Part shown: positions 8,942 to 17,966 of the stretch, piece after piece
Layout: each line of letters starts with the position of its first letter
How positions within the stretch are numbered: the stretch's first letter is position 1
Source: Draconibacterium sp041393215
GTDB lineage: Bacteria > Bacteroidota > Bacteroidia > Bacteroidales > Prolixibacteraceae
Assembly (NCBI GenBank): GCA_041393215.1
Contig: JAWKKP010000008.1
Span: forward strand, 1 to 64,000
Length of the DNA: 64,000 bases
Reading direction: 5' to 3'
Program-made: the position numbers and the translations under genes
The notes under the pieces: model-generated
Database searches by the model: none
The model's input: the letters and a program-made list of their open reading frames with translations, nothing else
Told to the model about the DNA's origin: nothing

Positions 8942-10177
8942 TTAAACCAGAATATACGAACCGAATAAACTGTCGTCAAAAGCTTCCGTGAGGGCAAAAA
9001 ATCCCGATTCAATTTTCTGATTGTAAATAACAAGCGGATGAAGTATTTCCATTTCTCTTGCAAATTCTTTAAAGGTTTTGCCTGGTGAGTAAAACATTCT
9101 GTAGATTCCTTTTTTGCCCGAGGTTATTAATTTTTCAAGATGGAGGGAAAGAAGCCCCATGTTTTGCCTGATGTTGATTTCGAGGCAAGGATTTATTTTA
9201 AGATCATCATTCTCGTCAGCATAAATTAATGTATCAACTCCAAAGTTCCCTTCATATAAGGTAGCCAATTCCGTGCTTTCCAATATGGAAATAAGTGGAT
9301 CTAAGAGTGTTTTAATTACGTTTTGCTGAAACTCCCTGATTTTGAGGCTAACATTCACGGGTAATCCATTTAAGCTATTTCCAACATATTGTCCTTTGTT
9401 ATCTGTGGTGAAATTACTGATTCCTAAAAACTCAATTTTTTCATTGCTCAACTTAAACTGGAAAGAAAAATCAAAAGCCTTATTTAGAAAAGGTTCGACA
9501 ACAACGTATCCTTGTTCATTTATAACTCCAAGTATCTTTTCCCATACTTTGGGGTGTACCGGTATTTTTGTAACAGGTTGAAGTCCTCTGCCAGAGCTGC
9601 TCCATGGCGCTTTCACCATAATTTTTCCCCATCTCGAAATCAGCGTTTCAACTTCGGTTTTTGATGTGCATATTTCAGCAATCCTATTTTGAGGTATTAA
9701 ATCAGAAGACGGAATTGTTGAAGTTATTTGTTTCAATACCTGAACTGCAAATTTCTTCGAGTACAAATTTTTATGCTCTGTTGCCCAGTTAAAAACAGGC
9801 GAATTTTTAAAACTTTCAGCACAAGAATCTTTTAAAGGAGATAGTAATTTGTGAGCAGCAGGACTCCAACCCCAGGGAAATAGACAGTTTTTACTGATTT
9901 CGGCTATCGTTGAACGTATAATGTTTTCTTTTAAAATAAAGCCGGGAGGATGAATGCCGATTGTTTTTAGCTTTTCGGTAAATTTGGCGGAGGGTAAACG
10001 GTTTACGATAATAAAATCTGTGTTCCTGGCGAAAAATAATTGTAATGAAGTCAGGTCTGTTTCCATTTTCTGCAAAAGCCGGTTGGGTTGCCACGAAGCT
10101 TTACCATTGGCGATTGCATAGTCGCAGGTAGGATTAAAAAGAAATATATTTGGCAATTCGCCGTTAAAATTCATCAT
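8942..10177 (-). CDS. uncharacterised ATP-grasp-fold protein of the FNPxxDxAxANG family
   Basis: 411-residue cytoplasmic protein that I recognise only as a conserved Bacteroidales family. The N-terminus has the motif FNPTCDYAIANG. The middle has MVKAPWSSSGRGL (K189 and the SSSGRG loop 193-198), like the nucleotide-binding loop of ATP-grasp ligases. NPCLEINIR (E333, N335, R337) resembles the metal-binding ExN strand of the same fold. It is therefore probably an ATP-dependent carboxylate-amine/thiol ligase, with substrate unknown. It converges on the DUF1338 gene with zero spacing, and the SusC gene is divergent upstream. Confidence 0.7.
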   Translation of the reverse strand: MMNFNGELPNIFLFNPTCDYAIANGKASWQPNRLLQKMETDLTSLQLFFARNTDFIIVNRLPSAKFTEKLKTIGIHPPGFILKENIIRSTIAEISKNCLFPWGWSPAAHKLLSPLKDSCAESFKNSPVFNWATEHKNLYSKKFAVQVLKQITSTIPSSDLIPQNRIAEICTSKTEVETLISRWGKIMVKAPWSSSGRGLQPVTKIPVHPKVWEKILGVINEQGYVVVEPFLNKAFDFSFQFKLSNEKIEFLGISNFTTDNKGQYVGNSLNGLPVNVSLKIREFQQNVIKTLLDPLISILESTELATLYEGNFGVDTLIYADENDDLKINPCLEINIRQNMGLLSLHLEKLITSGKKGIYRMFYSPGKTFKEFAREMEILHPLVIYNQKIESGFFALTEAFDDSLFGSYILV

Positions 10178-10345
10178 TTATCAAATATGAAAACCATAAA
10201 AGTATTTAAAAGAGTTAGTACTATAAATTAGTCTGAAAAATATACATCAAATGGGCCCAAAATGTTAACACATATTAACTTTTACAAATAAAATACAGCC
10301 TTTTTCTCGATTTTTTTTGCACCTTGCAACGTCAAAATTGAAAAG

Positions 10346-10437
10346 ATTGACAAAAGGGTTGGACAATCTGATTGACAATTAAATTAATTCTGTAATTCCC
10401 GGAGGGATATGGTTACAGATTTGTAAGCAATTGACAA
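10346..10437 (+). promoter_or_regulatory. triple ATTGACAA repeat in the susC leader
   Basis: The octamer ATTGACAA occurs at 10346-10353, 10371-10378 and 10430-10437, all on the same strand between the divergent ATP-grasp gene and the SusC start at 10459. The first two starts are 25 bases apart and the third is 59 further on, only 21 bases before the ATG. This could be a regulator site or leader element. No clear TAnnTTTG -7 box was found here, so assignment is weak. Confidence 0.35.
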
Positions 10438-10458
10438 TTTAAAGCAAACTAATCTTCT

Positions 10459-13400
10459 ATGAAAAAACTAACGTTGCTGTTCGTTTGTGTTTTGATTGTT
10501 GGTATGCAGTTAATAAGTGCTCAGGTAAGCAGGATTTCGGGTACCGTTACCGGTGCTGGCGATGGGGCAACAATACCAGGTGTTTCTGTAATGATAAAAG
10601 GCACAACTGTGGGAACTGTAACCAATATTGACGGTTATTATCAGTTTGATATTCCAGATAATTCGCAAACAGTAATATTTTCGTTCGTTGGAATGAGGAC
10701 CCGGGAAATTCCGATTGAAGGGAAAAGCAGTATTGATGTTCAATTACAACCCGATATTTTGGGAATTGATGAGGTTGTAATTGTAGGTTACGGCACTGCA
10801 ACACGTCAGTCATTTACCGGAAGTGCAACATCAGTAAAAAGCGAAAATATTCAAAATAAATCGGTTGCAAATGTTTCACAATCATTGGCAGGAGAGGCTG
10901 CCGGTGTAAGAGTCATCAATACCTCGGGGCAGCCCGGAAGTGATGCTACTGTTCGAATAAGAGGTTTTGGTTCTGTTAACGGAAATAAAAATCCGCTATA
11001 TGTTTTGGATGGTGTTCCATATTCAGGTTCGTTAAACGCAATTAACCCGAATGATATTGAATCGACTACTGTTCTGAAAGATGCCACCGCCACTGCTATT
11101 TATGGTTCCCGCGGGGCGAACGGTGTTATTCTTCTTACTACAAAATCGGGTAGAAACGGAACTTCAGTTATTGAAGCCGATGTGAAAACCGGTGTTAATG
11201 CAAGAAGTATTCCACGGTACAGCACAATTAAGTCGCCTGAAGATTATATTAGTCTCTGCTGGGAGGCCCTGTATAATAAAGGTGCTACTTCAGGAGATCC
11301 GGAAGCCTATGCAAATAGCAACCTGTTTTCAAGTTCAGGAATTGATCCAAAATATAATCTTTGGAATGTAAATGGGGCCAATTTAATAAACCCGGATACA
11401 AGAACTTTATATAACGGAGTAACAAGAAAATATAATCCTGAGAATTGGGAAGATTATGCATTTCAAAATTCTTCGAGAACAGAAGCTAACCTTACATTAG
11501 GAGGTGGATCGGAAACAACAAAATACTTTACTTCGTTCGGATACCTGAATGATGTAGGTTATATTGTTAACTCCAATTTCAAACGATATAATGCAACGGT
11601 TAATATTGAAACAGAAGTCAGAAAGTGGTTGATTACAACGGCAAGATTGACTTACTCCGGAACAGAAACTACCAATAACGGCCAAACAAGTGATGCTGGA
11701 AATATTTTCTGGTTTGTTGATAATCTTCCGCCAATTTTCCCTCTTTTTCTTAGAGACGGAACCGGAGCTTATGTCGCCGATCCGATTTATGGTGGAAATC
11801 AATACGACTACGGGATAGGGCGATCTTTTGGTGCACTTACAAATGCAATTGCCAATGCACACTACGATCTTAATCAGACCAAACAAAATCAATTGGCCGG
11901 GAACTTTTCTGCAAATATCAAAATTGTTGAAGGACTTAATCTTGAAACTACATTTGGCGGACAATTTTTTTCCAGGAAATACACTGATTTAAGAAATCCT
12001 TTTTATGGATCGGCAGTCGGGCAGGGAGGCTCTGTTTACAAAGAGGATACGCAATTAACGTCGTATAATCTTTTAAACTTGTTGCGTTTTAGAAAAAGCT
12101 ATGGCTCTCATAACATTGAAGCTTTAGCTGCACACGAAAGTAACTCGTGGGAAAGAAAAGTTGGAACCGCTCAAAAATCCAAAATGGTTCACCCTGATAT
12201 TGATGACCTGAATAACTTTGTAATTGTGACAGCACCTCCAACTTCATTTACCGACAAGGTGAATCTTGAAAGCTACTTTGGCCAGGTGAATTATGATTTT
12301 AGCCGCAAATACTATTTGTCTGCTTCAATTCGGCGAGACGGTACTTCACGATTTATCGGAGACAATAAATGGGATAATTTTGGATCAATTGGAGCTTCGT
12401 GGATACTTTCAGAAGAATCATTTCTAAATATTGTTCCTTTAATAAGCTATCTGAAGTATAAAATTAGTTTTGGCCTTATGGGTGAACAGGATGGAGTTGG
12501 ATTTTATCCTGCATACACAACAATGGATGTTAGTAATCTTAACAACGAGATTGCCCTTTCGGAGCATCATGTTGGTAACCCTGGTTTAACATGGGAAACT
12601 TCCAAAATGTTTCAAACCGGTATCGAACTGGGACTTGGTAAATTCATTGATGCTTCAATCGATTACTATCAGAAAAATACGGGAAACCTTTTGTTTGACA
12701 GGGGGGTTGGAGTTTCGGTAGGTTATCCGGTATTAACAGTTAATGATGGTGTTCTCAGAAACAGTGGCTTGGAATTCGATATTACAAATCATATCTTTAA
12801 TTCAGATGATTTCGTTTTAGATTTTTCGATAAATGGTGAGCTGTTGTCCAATACATTGATTCGTATGCCAATTGATCCGGCGACAGGAGAACCTAAACTG
12901 ATTGATGTAGACGGACGATTTGGAAGGGCCGAAGGGCATTCGTTGTACGACTTTTACTTAAGGGAATGGGCCGGTGTTGATCCGGAAGATGGAAAGGCAA
13001 TGTGGTATCAGAGTTATTATGATCAAAATGAAAACGGAGTGGTAGATGCCGGAGAAGGAATAAGCTCGTTATATATTTATGAAACTGAAAATCCTGATCA
13101 TAAAATAAGTACAACAACCACCAAAGATTATGCATCGGCCACCGAAAAATATGTTGGTAAATCAGCAATACCAAAACTACGTGGAGGATTCAGGCTTTAC
13201 ACGCAGATACTGGATTTTGATTTGAGTGCTCAGTTTATCTACAGTTTAGGTGGATATGGTTATGATGCCGCTTATGCTCTGTTGATGAATAATGATGCTG
13301 TCGGAGGAAATAACTGGTCAACGGATATTTATGGAAGATGGCAAAAACCCGGCGATATTACGAATGTTCCAAGGTTATCGAGCAATACTGATAAAAACGT

Positions 13401-13659
13401 AATTAGTAGTTCTACAAGATTTTTAACAAAATCGGATTATTTGAATCTGAATAATTTGAAAATTGGCTACACTGTTCCTAATGATGTAACTGAACGAGTT
13501 GGAATCTCTTCGTTGAACGTATTTATATCCGGAGATAATTTATTTTTGTTAAGCGCACGCAACGGATTTAATCCTTCTACTAGTGAAACAGGTACAACCA
13601 GTACCTATCGCTATTCACCTTTAAGCACATATACAGTTGGTTTAAGAGTCAGGTTCTAA
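10459..13659 (+). CDS. SusC/RagA family TonB-dependent outer-membrane transporter
   Basis: 1066-residue TonB-linked outer-membrane channel that, with its SusD lid, imports oligosaccharides or other large nutrients. A signal peptide (about 1-21) is followed by a carboxypeptidase-regulatory-like domain (SGTVTGAGDGATIPGVSV to the LQP strand near residue 98). Then come the DEVVIVGYGTATR segment, the plug with SLAGEAAGVRV, IRGFGSVNG and LYVLDGVPY, TAIYGSRGANGVILLTT, and a beta-barrel ending in RVRF. There is no N-terminal STN domain, so no direct anti-sigma signalling. The susD gene follows after 32 bases. No glycan hydrolase or regulator is attached, so substrate is unknown. Confidence 0.95.
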   Translation: MKKLTLLFVCVLIVGMQLISAQVSRISGTVTGAGDGATIPGVSVMIKGTTVGTVTNIDGYYQFDIPDNSQTVIFSFVGMRTREIPIEGKSSIDVQLQPDILGIDEVVIVGYGTATRQSFTGSATSVKSENIQNKSVANVSQSLAGEAAGVRVINTSGQPGSDATVRIRGFGSVNGNKNPLYVLDGVPYSGSLNAINPNDIESTTVLKDATATAIYGSRGANGVILLTTKSGRNGTSVIEADVKTGVNARSIPRYSTIKSPEDYISLCWEALYNKGATSGDPEAYANSNLFSSSGIDPKYNLWNVNGANLINPDTRTLYNGVTRKYNPENWEDYAFQNSSRTEANLTLGGGSETTKYFTSFGYLNDVGYIVNSNFKRYNATVNIETEVRKWLITTARLTYSGTETTNNGQTSDAGNIFWFVDNLPPIFPLFLRDGTGAYVADPIYGGNQYDYGIGRSFGALTNAIANAHYDLNQTKQNQLAGNFSANIKIVEGLNLETTFGGQFFSRKYTDLRNPFYGSAVGQGGSVYKEDTQLTSYNLLNLLRFRKSYGSHNIEALAAHESNSWERKVGTAQKSKMVHPDIDDLNNFVIVTAPPTSFTDKVNLESYFGQVNYDFSRKYYLSASIRRDGTSRFIGDNKWDNFGSIGASWILSEESFLNIVPLISYLKYKISFGLMGEQDGVGFYPAYTTMDVSNLNNEIALSEHHVGNPGLTWETSKMFQTGIELGLGKFIDASIDYYQKNTGNLLFDRGVGVSVGYPVLTVNDGVLRNSGLEFDITNHIFNSDDFVLDFSINGELLSNTLIRMPIDPATGEPKLIDVDGRFGRAEGHSLYDFYLREWAGVDPEDGKAMWYQSYYDQNENGVVDAGEGISSLYIYETENPDHKISTTTTKDYASATEKYVGKSAIPKLRGGFRLYTQILDFDLSAQFIYSLGGYGYDAAYALLMNNDAVGGNNWSTDIYGRWQKPGDITNVPRLSSNTDKNVISSSTRFLTKSDYLNLNNLKIGYTVPNDVTERVGISSLNVFISGDNLFLLSARNGFNPSTSETGTTSTYRYSPLSTYTVGLRVRF

Positions 13660-13691
13660 AAACATTATATTGTGTTATCCATAAAAATAGA

Positions 13692-15191
13692 ATGATGAAA
13701 CAAATATATATTGTATTTCTGGTTACCCTGTTTTTATTTAGTTTTTCAGGTTGTAATGAAGATTTTTTGAATGTTCAGCCCACTGAGTTTTTGACTGTAC
13801 AGCAAATTGCCGAAGCAAGCAAGGATAATCCGGATGTTGGAGCCGCTGGAATAAGAGGTTTGTACACTTTAATGTTTAAAACAGGTACCGGAGGAACCGA
13901 ACGCCAGGATGATTTTGGACAAAAAGGATTTGATATTTATAGCGATTTTCTATCCAGCGATATGGTATTGTCGGCAAGCGCATGGGGATGGTATCGGTAT
14001 TTAACCGAATATAATGTAACGACTGATTATACGCAAATTGAGAATGAAATTGTATGGACCTATTATTACAAGATAATTAGATCGGCTAATTCAATAATTG
14101 CAGCACTGGGTGGAAATAATATTGTTCCTGAACTGGAAGAGAACAGGCATACAATGGGGCAGGCAAAGACCATGAGAGCGTATGGATATTTTTATTTAAC
14201 GCAGTTTTTTATACCCAGTTATAATCCCTCCATCCAGATTTTGCCGTTATACACTGATCCGACTTCGCCTAATCAGCCAAAAAGTATCACGCAAAAAGTT
14301 TACGATTTGATTGTAAGTGATTTAACCGATGCTATCTCGCTTTTGGAAACATTCAATCGTTCGGCTAAAAATGAAGTTAATAAATATGTTGCAGAAGGAC
14401 TTTTGGCATATACTTATGCTGCAATGGGTGATGATGAAAGTCTGGGGAAAGCAAAATCGTTAACTGATGATATTATTGCCAATGGAGGTTTTCCTATAAT
14501 GACAGCCGAAGAAATAGTCTTTACCGGTGATGGGAATATTGGCGGATTTAACAATGTAAATACACCCGGATGGATGTGGGGCGTTGATATTACACTTGAT
14601 CATGGTCTAGAAGTTGGTTCGTGGTGGGGACAAATGGACAGATATAGCTATAGCTACCAAATGGCCGGTGACAGAAAAGCTATCGATAAAGGGTTGTACG
14701 ATGCAATTCCCGAAGATGATGTAAGAAAAGGCCAGTTTAATCCAACTAGCACCTCTTCTTACTATCTTGTTCCTTCCAATAAATTTTACGATCCGAACAG
14801 GGTCACCGGCGGACAAGCAAACATTACAACCGACTATGTTTATATGCGTGTTGCTGAAATGTATTTGTTAAATGCCGAAACAGCGGCCAAAACCGGCGAT
14901 GAAGCAACAGCAAGGGAAAGCTTAAAGGGCTTGATGAGCAAAAGAGTTCCTGATACCAGTTACATCGACGGACTTTCAGGGCAGAGTTTGCTCAATGAAA
15001 TTTATCTTCAAACCCGCATCGAACTTTGGGGAGAAGGAAAAAGCTATTTGGCCATGAAGAGAAACAAGGCTACCATTGTTCGTAGCTCCAATCATTTATC
15101 GTATGTTGGTATTCCAATTGCGTATGACGATCCACGACTGACATTTTCGATTCCTCAAAGCGAAATTCAGAACAATCCTTTTATCAACTAA
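13692..15191 (+). CDS. SusD/RagB family nutrient-binding outer-membrane lipoprotein
   Basis: 499-residue surface lipoprotein that forms the lid on the SusC barrel and captures substrate. The signal peptide ends in the lipobox SFSG-C21, followed by NEDFLNVQPTE, the standard SusD opening. The helical TPR-like core carries AKTMRAYGYFYLTQFF and, late in the protein, VYMRVAEMYLLNAETAAKTG, both family hallmarks. It is in an operon with the SusC gene (32 bases). Its stop is 24 bases from the stop of the convergent efflux operon. No terminator hairpin was found in that gap. Confidence 0.95.
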   Translation: MMKQIYIVFLVTLFLFSFSGCNEDFLNVQPTEFLTVQQIAEASKDNPDVGAAGIRGLYTLMFKTGTGGTERQDDFGQKGFDIYSDFLSSDMVLSASAWGWYRYLTEYNVTTDYTQIENEIVWTYYYKIIRSANSIIAALGGNNIVPELEENRHTMGQAKTMRAYGYFYLTQFFIPSYNPSIQILPLYTDPTSPNQPKSITQKVYDLIVSDLTDAISLLETFNRSAKNEVNKYVAEGLLAYTYAAMGDDESLGKAKSLTDDIIANGGFPIMTAEEIVFTGDGNIGGFNNVNTPGWMWGVDITLDHGLEVGSWWGQMDRYSYSYQMAGDRKAIDKGLYDAIPEDDVRKGQFNPTSTSSYYLVPSNKFYDPNRVTGGQANITTDYVYMRVAEMYLLNAETAAKTGDEATARESLKGLMSKRVPDTSYIDGLSGQSLLNEIYLQTRIELWGEGKSYLAMKRNKATIVRSSNHLSYVGIPIAYDDPRLTFSIPQSEIQNNPFIN

Positions 15192-15215
15192 TTGAGGAAA
15201 GATCAAGTTCGGAAT

Positions 15216-16469
15216 CTAATTCTTTGCGAGGTCAAGGTTTTGAAGCGGTGGTTCAAGTATAACCAAATCGCCTTCGTTTAGGCCTTCTGTCACCAACACC
15301 GATTCGTCATTTTCTATTCCGGTTTGAATTTCCTGTTTTTTGATTTCACCATGTGTTTTCAGATAAACATAATTAGTTCCACCTTCGTTTATAACAGCAT
15401 TTAACGGAACGCTTATAACGTTATCAGCATCTTCCAGAATAATGTCGTTATTACTGGTCATTGCCGGTTTTAGTCCTTCATCAGAATGGTTGAGGCGAAT
15501 GATTACTTTAAAAACTTTCATGTCGAAATCCTTATGATCTTCTCCCATCCGGGCAATATCGTCTATGCTGCCCATAATTGTTGTGCCTTCAAGAGCATCG
15601 AACGTAACCCGAACGCTGTCGCCGACTTTTATTTTTGAAATGTCGATTTCCTTTACATAAATTTCGGAGATTACGCTTGACATATCAGGTAATGTGGCTA
15701 TTGCCGGAGCAAAGTCGTACGTATAAACGTTATCGTCTTTGCTAAATTTTTTTCCTTCCCAGCTTTTTCCGAAAATGACAATTCCATCTTCAGGAGCCAT
15801 AATTCTGGTAGCTTGCATTGCCTGCTGAAATTTCTGGAGATGTTTATTACTTCTGTCGACTCGTTCTTCAGAACGCCTGACTTGCATTTTTAATTTGTTT
15901 TGTTCCAGTAAATAATCACGTCGTTTTTTTGCGATTTCATTTTCTGCTTTTTGGTAGGTCATTTGAGCTTTGCGCTGGTATGCTTCCGATTCATATTTCG
16001 ATTGTTCGAGGTCAATTTTGTTATATTCCAAATCGAGAAGTGCATTTTTAATACCTTCACGCTTTTCGGTTAAGTTAACCGCACTGTCGATTTTTGCATT
16101 TTTCAGATCCGCTTCTTCTTTTTCCAGGCTTTGTCTTACCTCACGCATGCCTTCCATAACCTGGTTGGCATCCAATTGAACTATAAAATCTCCTTTTTTT
16201 ACACTTTTCCCGTCCTGGGTAAGATCGACAATTTTCATCGCCCAAAGCCTTAGATCGCGATCGGCAAGAATTTTAGGCGCCCTGATTTCTACCGCCTTTA
16301 ATCCATTTATTTCACCTTTGCAGGTAAGAACTGCTTCAAACTTCCCTTTTTTAACTTCGTAATACTTTTCCGATTTTGCAGTGGTGCCTTTCAGTGAGAA
16401 AAAGGCCGCAACAAAAACAGCAATAATTACGACTGTACCTATAATGATTTGTTTTCTTTTTAAAGCCAT
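15216..16469 (-). CDS. HlyD/MFP-family periplasmic adaptor of ABC-type efflux (second of two)
   Basis: 417-residue membrane-fusion protein with a single N-terminal membrane segment (about 5-27), a biotinyl-lipoyl-like half, a long helical hairpin rich in Lys and Glu (about 110-230), and the beta-barrel part containing ILEDADNVISVPLNAVI and VLVTEGLNEGDLVIL. Such adaptors bridge a MacB-type inner-membrane permease and a TolC channel. It is the last gene of a four-gene minus-strand operon and starts three bases after the TolC-like stop. It resembles the adaptor at 19362-20747 in layout. Having two adaptors in one operon is unusual. Confidence 0.85.
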   Translation of the reverse strand: MALKRKQIIIGTVVIIAVFVAAFFSLKGTTAKSEKYYEVKKGKFEAVLTCKGEINGLKAVEIRAPKILADRDLRLWAMKIVDLTQDGKSVKKGDFIVQLDANQVMEGMREVRQSLEKEEADLKNAKIDSAVNLTEKREGIKNALLDLEYNKIDLEQSKYESEAYQRKAQMTYQKAENEIAKKRRDYLLEQNKLKMQVRRSEERVDRSNKHLQKFQQAMQATRIMAPEDGIVIFGKSWEGKKFSKDDNVYTYDFAPAIATLPDMSSVISEIYVKEIDISKIKVGDSVRVTFDALEGTTIMGSIDDIARMGEDHKDFDMKVFKVIIRLNHSDEGLKPAMTSNNDIILEDADNVISVPLNAVINEGGTNYVYLKTHGEIKKQEIQTGIENDESVLVTEGLNEGDLVILEPPLQNLDLAKN

Positions 16470-16472
16470 TTT

Positions 16473-17951
16473 TTAGTTTTCTAAAATTTTGTCATAATCT
16501 ACCACCAATGGCGCATTTTTTTCAAAATCGAAAAGCGTTAAGCTTCTTATTCTATAGTAGGAGGTCCAGAAATTGCGTAACATATTAAGATAGGCAATTC
16601 GTGCAGTTTCCTGGTCGGTACTGGCAATATTCAGTTTTATAACATCGATTTTTCCAATCAGAAAACGCTGAAAGGTAACATTATATCCCATTTGTGCGAC
16701 GGTGTCGGCTTTTGCGGCATTGGCCACTTGGCTGCCCTGCAGGTTGAATTCCAAAACACTTTGCATTACATCCATTTCAAAGTCAATGCGTTCCTGTCTG
16801 ATAGTTGCTCTTGCTACTTCCCGGTTCGATTTGGCCATCGAATATTGTCCCTTTCTTCTTCCCCAGTCAACAATTGGTATATTCATGCCAATATTAAAAC
16901 GTTGACTTTTATCGGGTTGATTGTAAACATCCTCAAAGTTTTCCGAGGATTGACTTAATCCGTACATAGCAAATAACGAAGTGTTTATTCCTGCTTCCGA
17001 TTTTGTTTGGGCCACATTTTCATCTTGTTCCAAAAGTTGCTGCTTGTGGCTCAACATTTCAGGATTGTTTTCAATAGCTTGCGAAATGGCTATATCCACA
17101 TTAATTTGCAAATCAGGTATATTGCTGGGAACAATACATTCTATATCCGTATTTTTATCGAGTCCCAAAAACGAGTTTAAACTGGCCTGGGCCCTTTTCT
17201 CTTCCAATTGCGCCAAACTTAGCGCCTGTTCTGCATTTAACAAACTAAGTTCGAGTTTAAGCAATTCGTCCTGGGTCACTGTTCCTACCTGAAACCGGCC
17301 TTGTCCGATTTTATATAAGGTGTCGGCATTGGAATAATTGGTTTCGGCGATACCTTTTTGTATTTGAGCTGTTATTAATTCAAAGAATCGTGATGTCGAT
17401 TTTATGCGGAGATCTTCTATGTCTTGGATAAATTCCTTTTTTGCCATTTCAAATTTCAGCGGTTCAATTTTTGCTTTCCATTTTAGCTCATTGTAACCGT
17501 TTAGGTCTTGCATGAACCCAATGCTGATTGGTGTTGCCGAAAAGGAAGTTTTCTGGTCGCCTCCCAGGTTTTTTACCATTCCTACATTCGACTGAAGAAA
17601 AAGCTGACCTCCGGTTAATGCAACATTCTGCATTGCTGACATCGTTAAATCTGAATTTACGTATTCTCTTAAACGGTACTCATCTTCACCGGTTTCGAAA
17701 TTATATTCAATTCCCCTGTATCGGTTAAAGTCGATGGGATTGGCATTTAACGAAATTCCGGGCAATCGTTCTGCCTGATAATAGCGAAATTCCCAGTAGC
17801 TTGCCAGGTACATGTTTTTGTTTCTGAATGCATCAATAGACTGCGAAGCGGCGATATTCATTACTTCTTCCAGCCCGAGTTGAATTTTTTCCTGCGAATT
17901 CCCTTGGAAAACCAGTAAACTGATGATAAAAAGGAGTATTGTTTTTTTCAT
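16473..17951 (-). CDS. TolC-family outer-membrane efflux protein
   Basis: 492-residue outer-membrane factor with a signal peptide ending near residue 19 (LVFQGNSQEK) and two helical repeats typical of OEP proteins. The segments FQVGTVTQDELLKLELSLLNAEQALS and the matching FLIGKIDVIKLNIASTDQETARIAY are the characteristic duplicated helices. It forms the outer-membrane exit duct for the export system encoded around it. The gene sits 15 bases after the permease and three bases before the second adaptor in the same operon. Confidence 0.88.
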   Translation of the reverse strand: MKKTILLFIISLLVFQGNSQEKIQLGLEEVMNIAASQSIDAFRNKNMYLASYWEFRYYQAERLPGISLNANPIDFNRYRGIEYNFETGEDEYRLREYVNSDLTMSAMQNVALTGGQLFLQSNVGMVKNLGGDQKTSFSATPISIGFMQDLNGYNELKWKAKIEPLKFEMAKKEFIQDIEDLRIKSTSRFFELITAQIQKGIAETNYSNADTLYKIGQGRFQVGTVTQDELLKLELSLLNAEQALSLAQLEEKRAQASLNSFLGLDKNTDIECIVPSNIPDLQINVDIAISQAIENNPEMLSHKQQLLEQDENVAQTKSEAGINTSLFAMYGLSQSSENFEDVYNQPDKSQRFNIGMNIPIVDWGRRKGQYSMAKSNREVARATIRQERIDFEMDVMQSVLEFNLQGSQVANAAKADTVAQMGYNVTFQRFLIGKIDVIKLNIASTDQETARIAYLNMLRNFWTSYYRIRSLTLFDFEKNAPLVVDYDKILEN

Positions 17952-17966
17952 GATTTTGGTTTTTGT

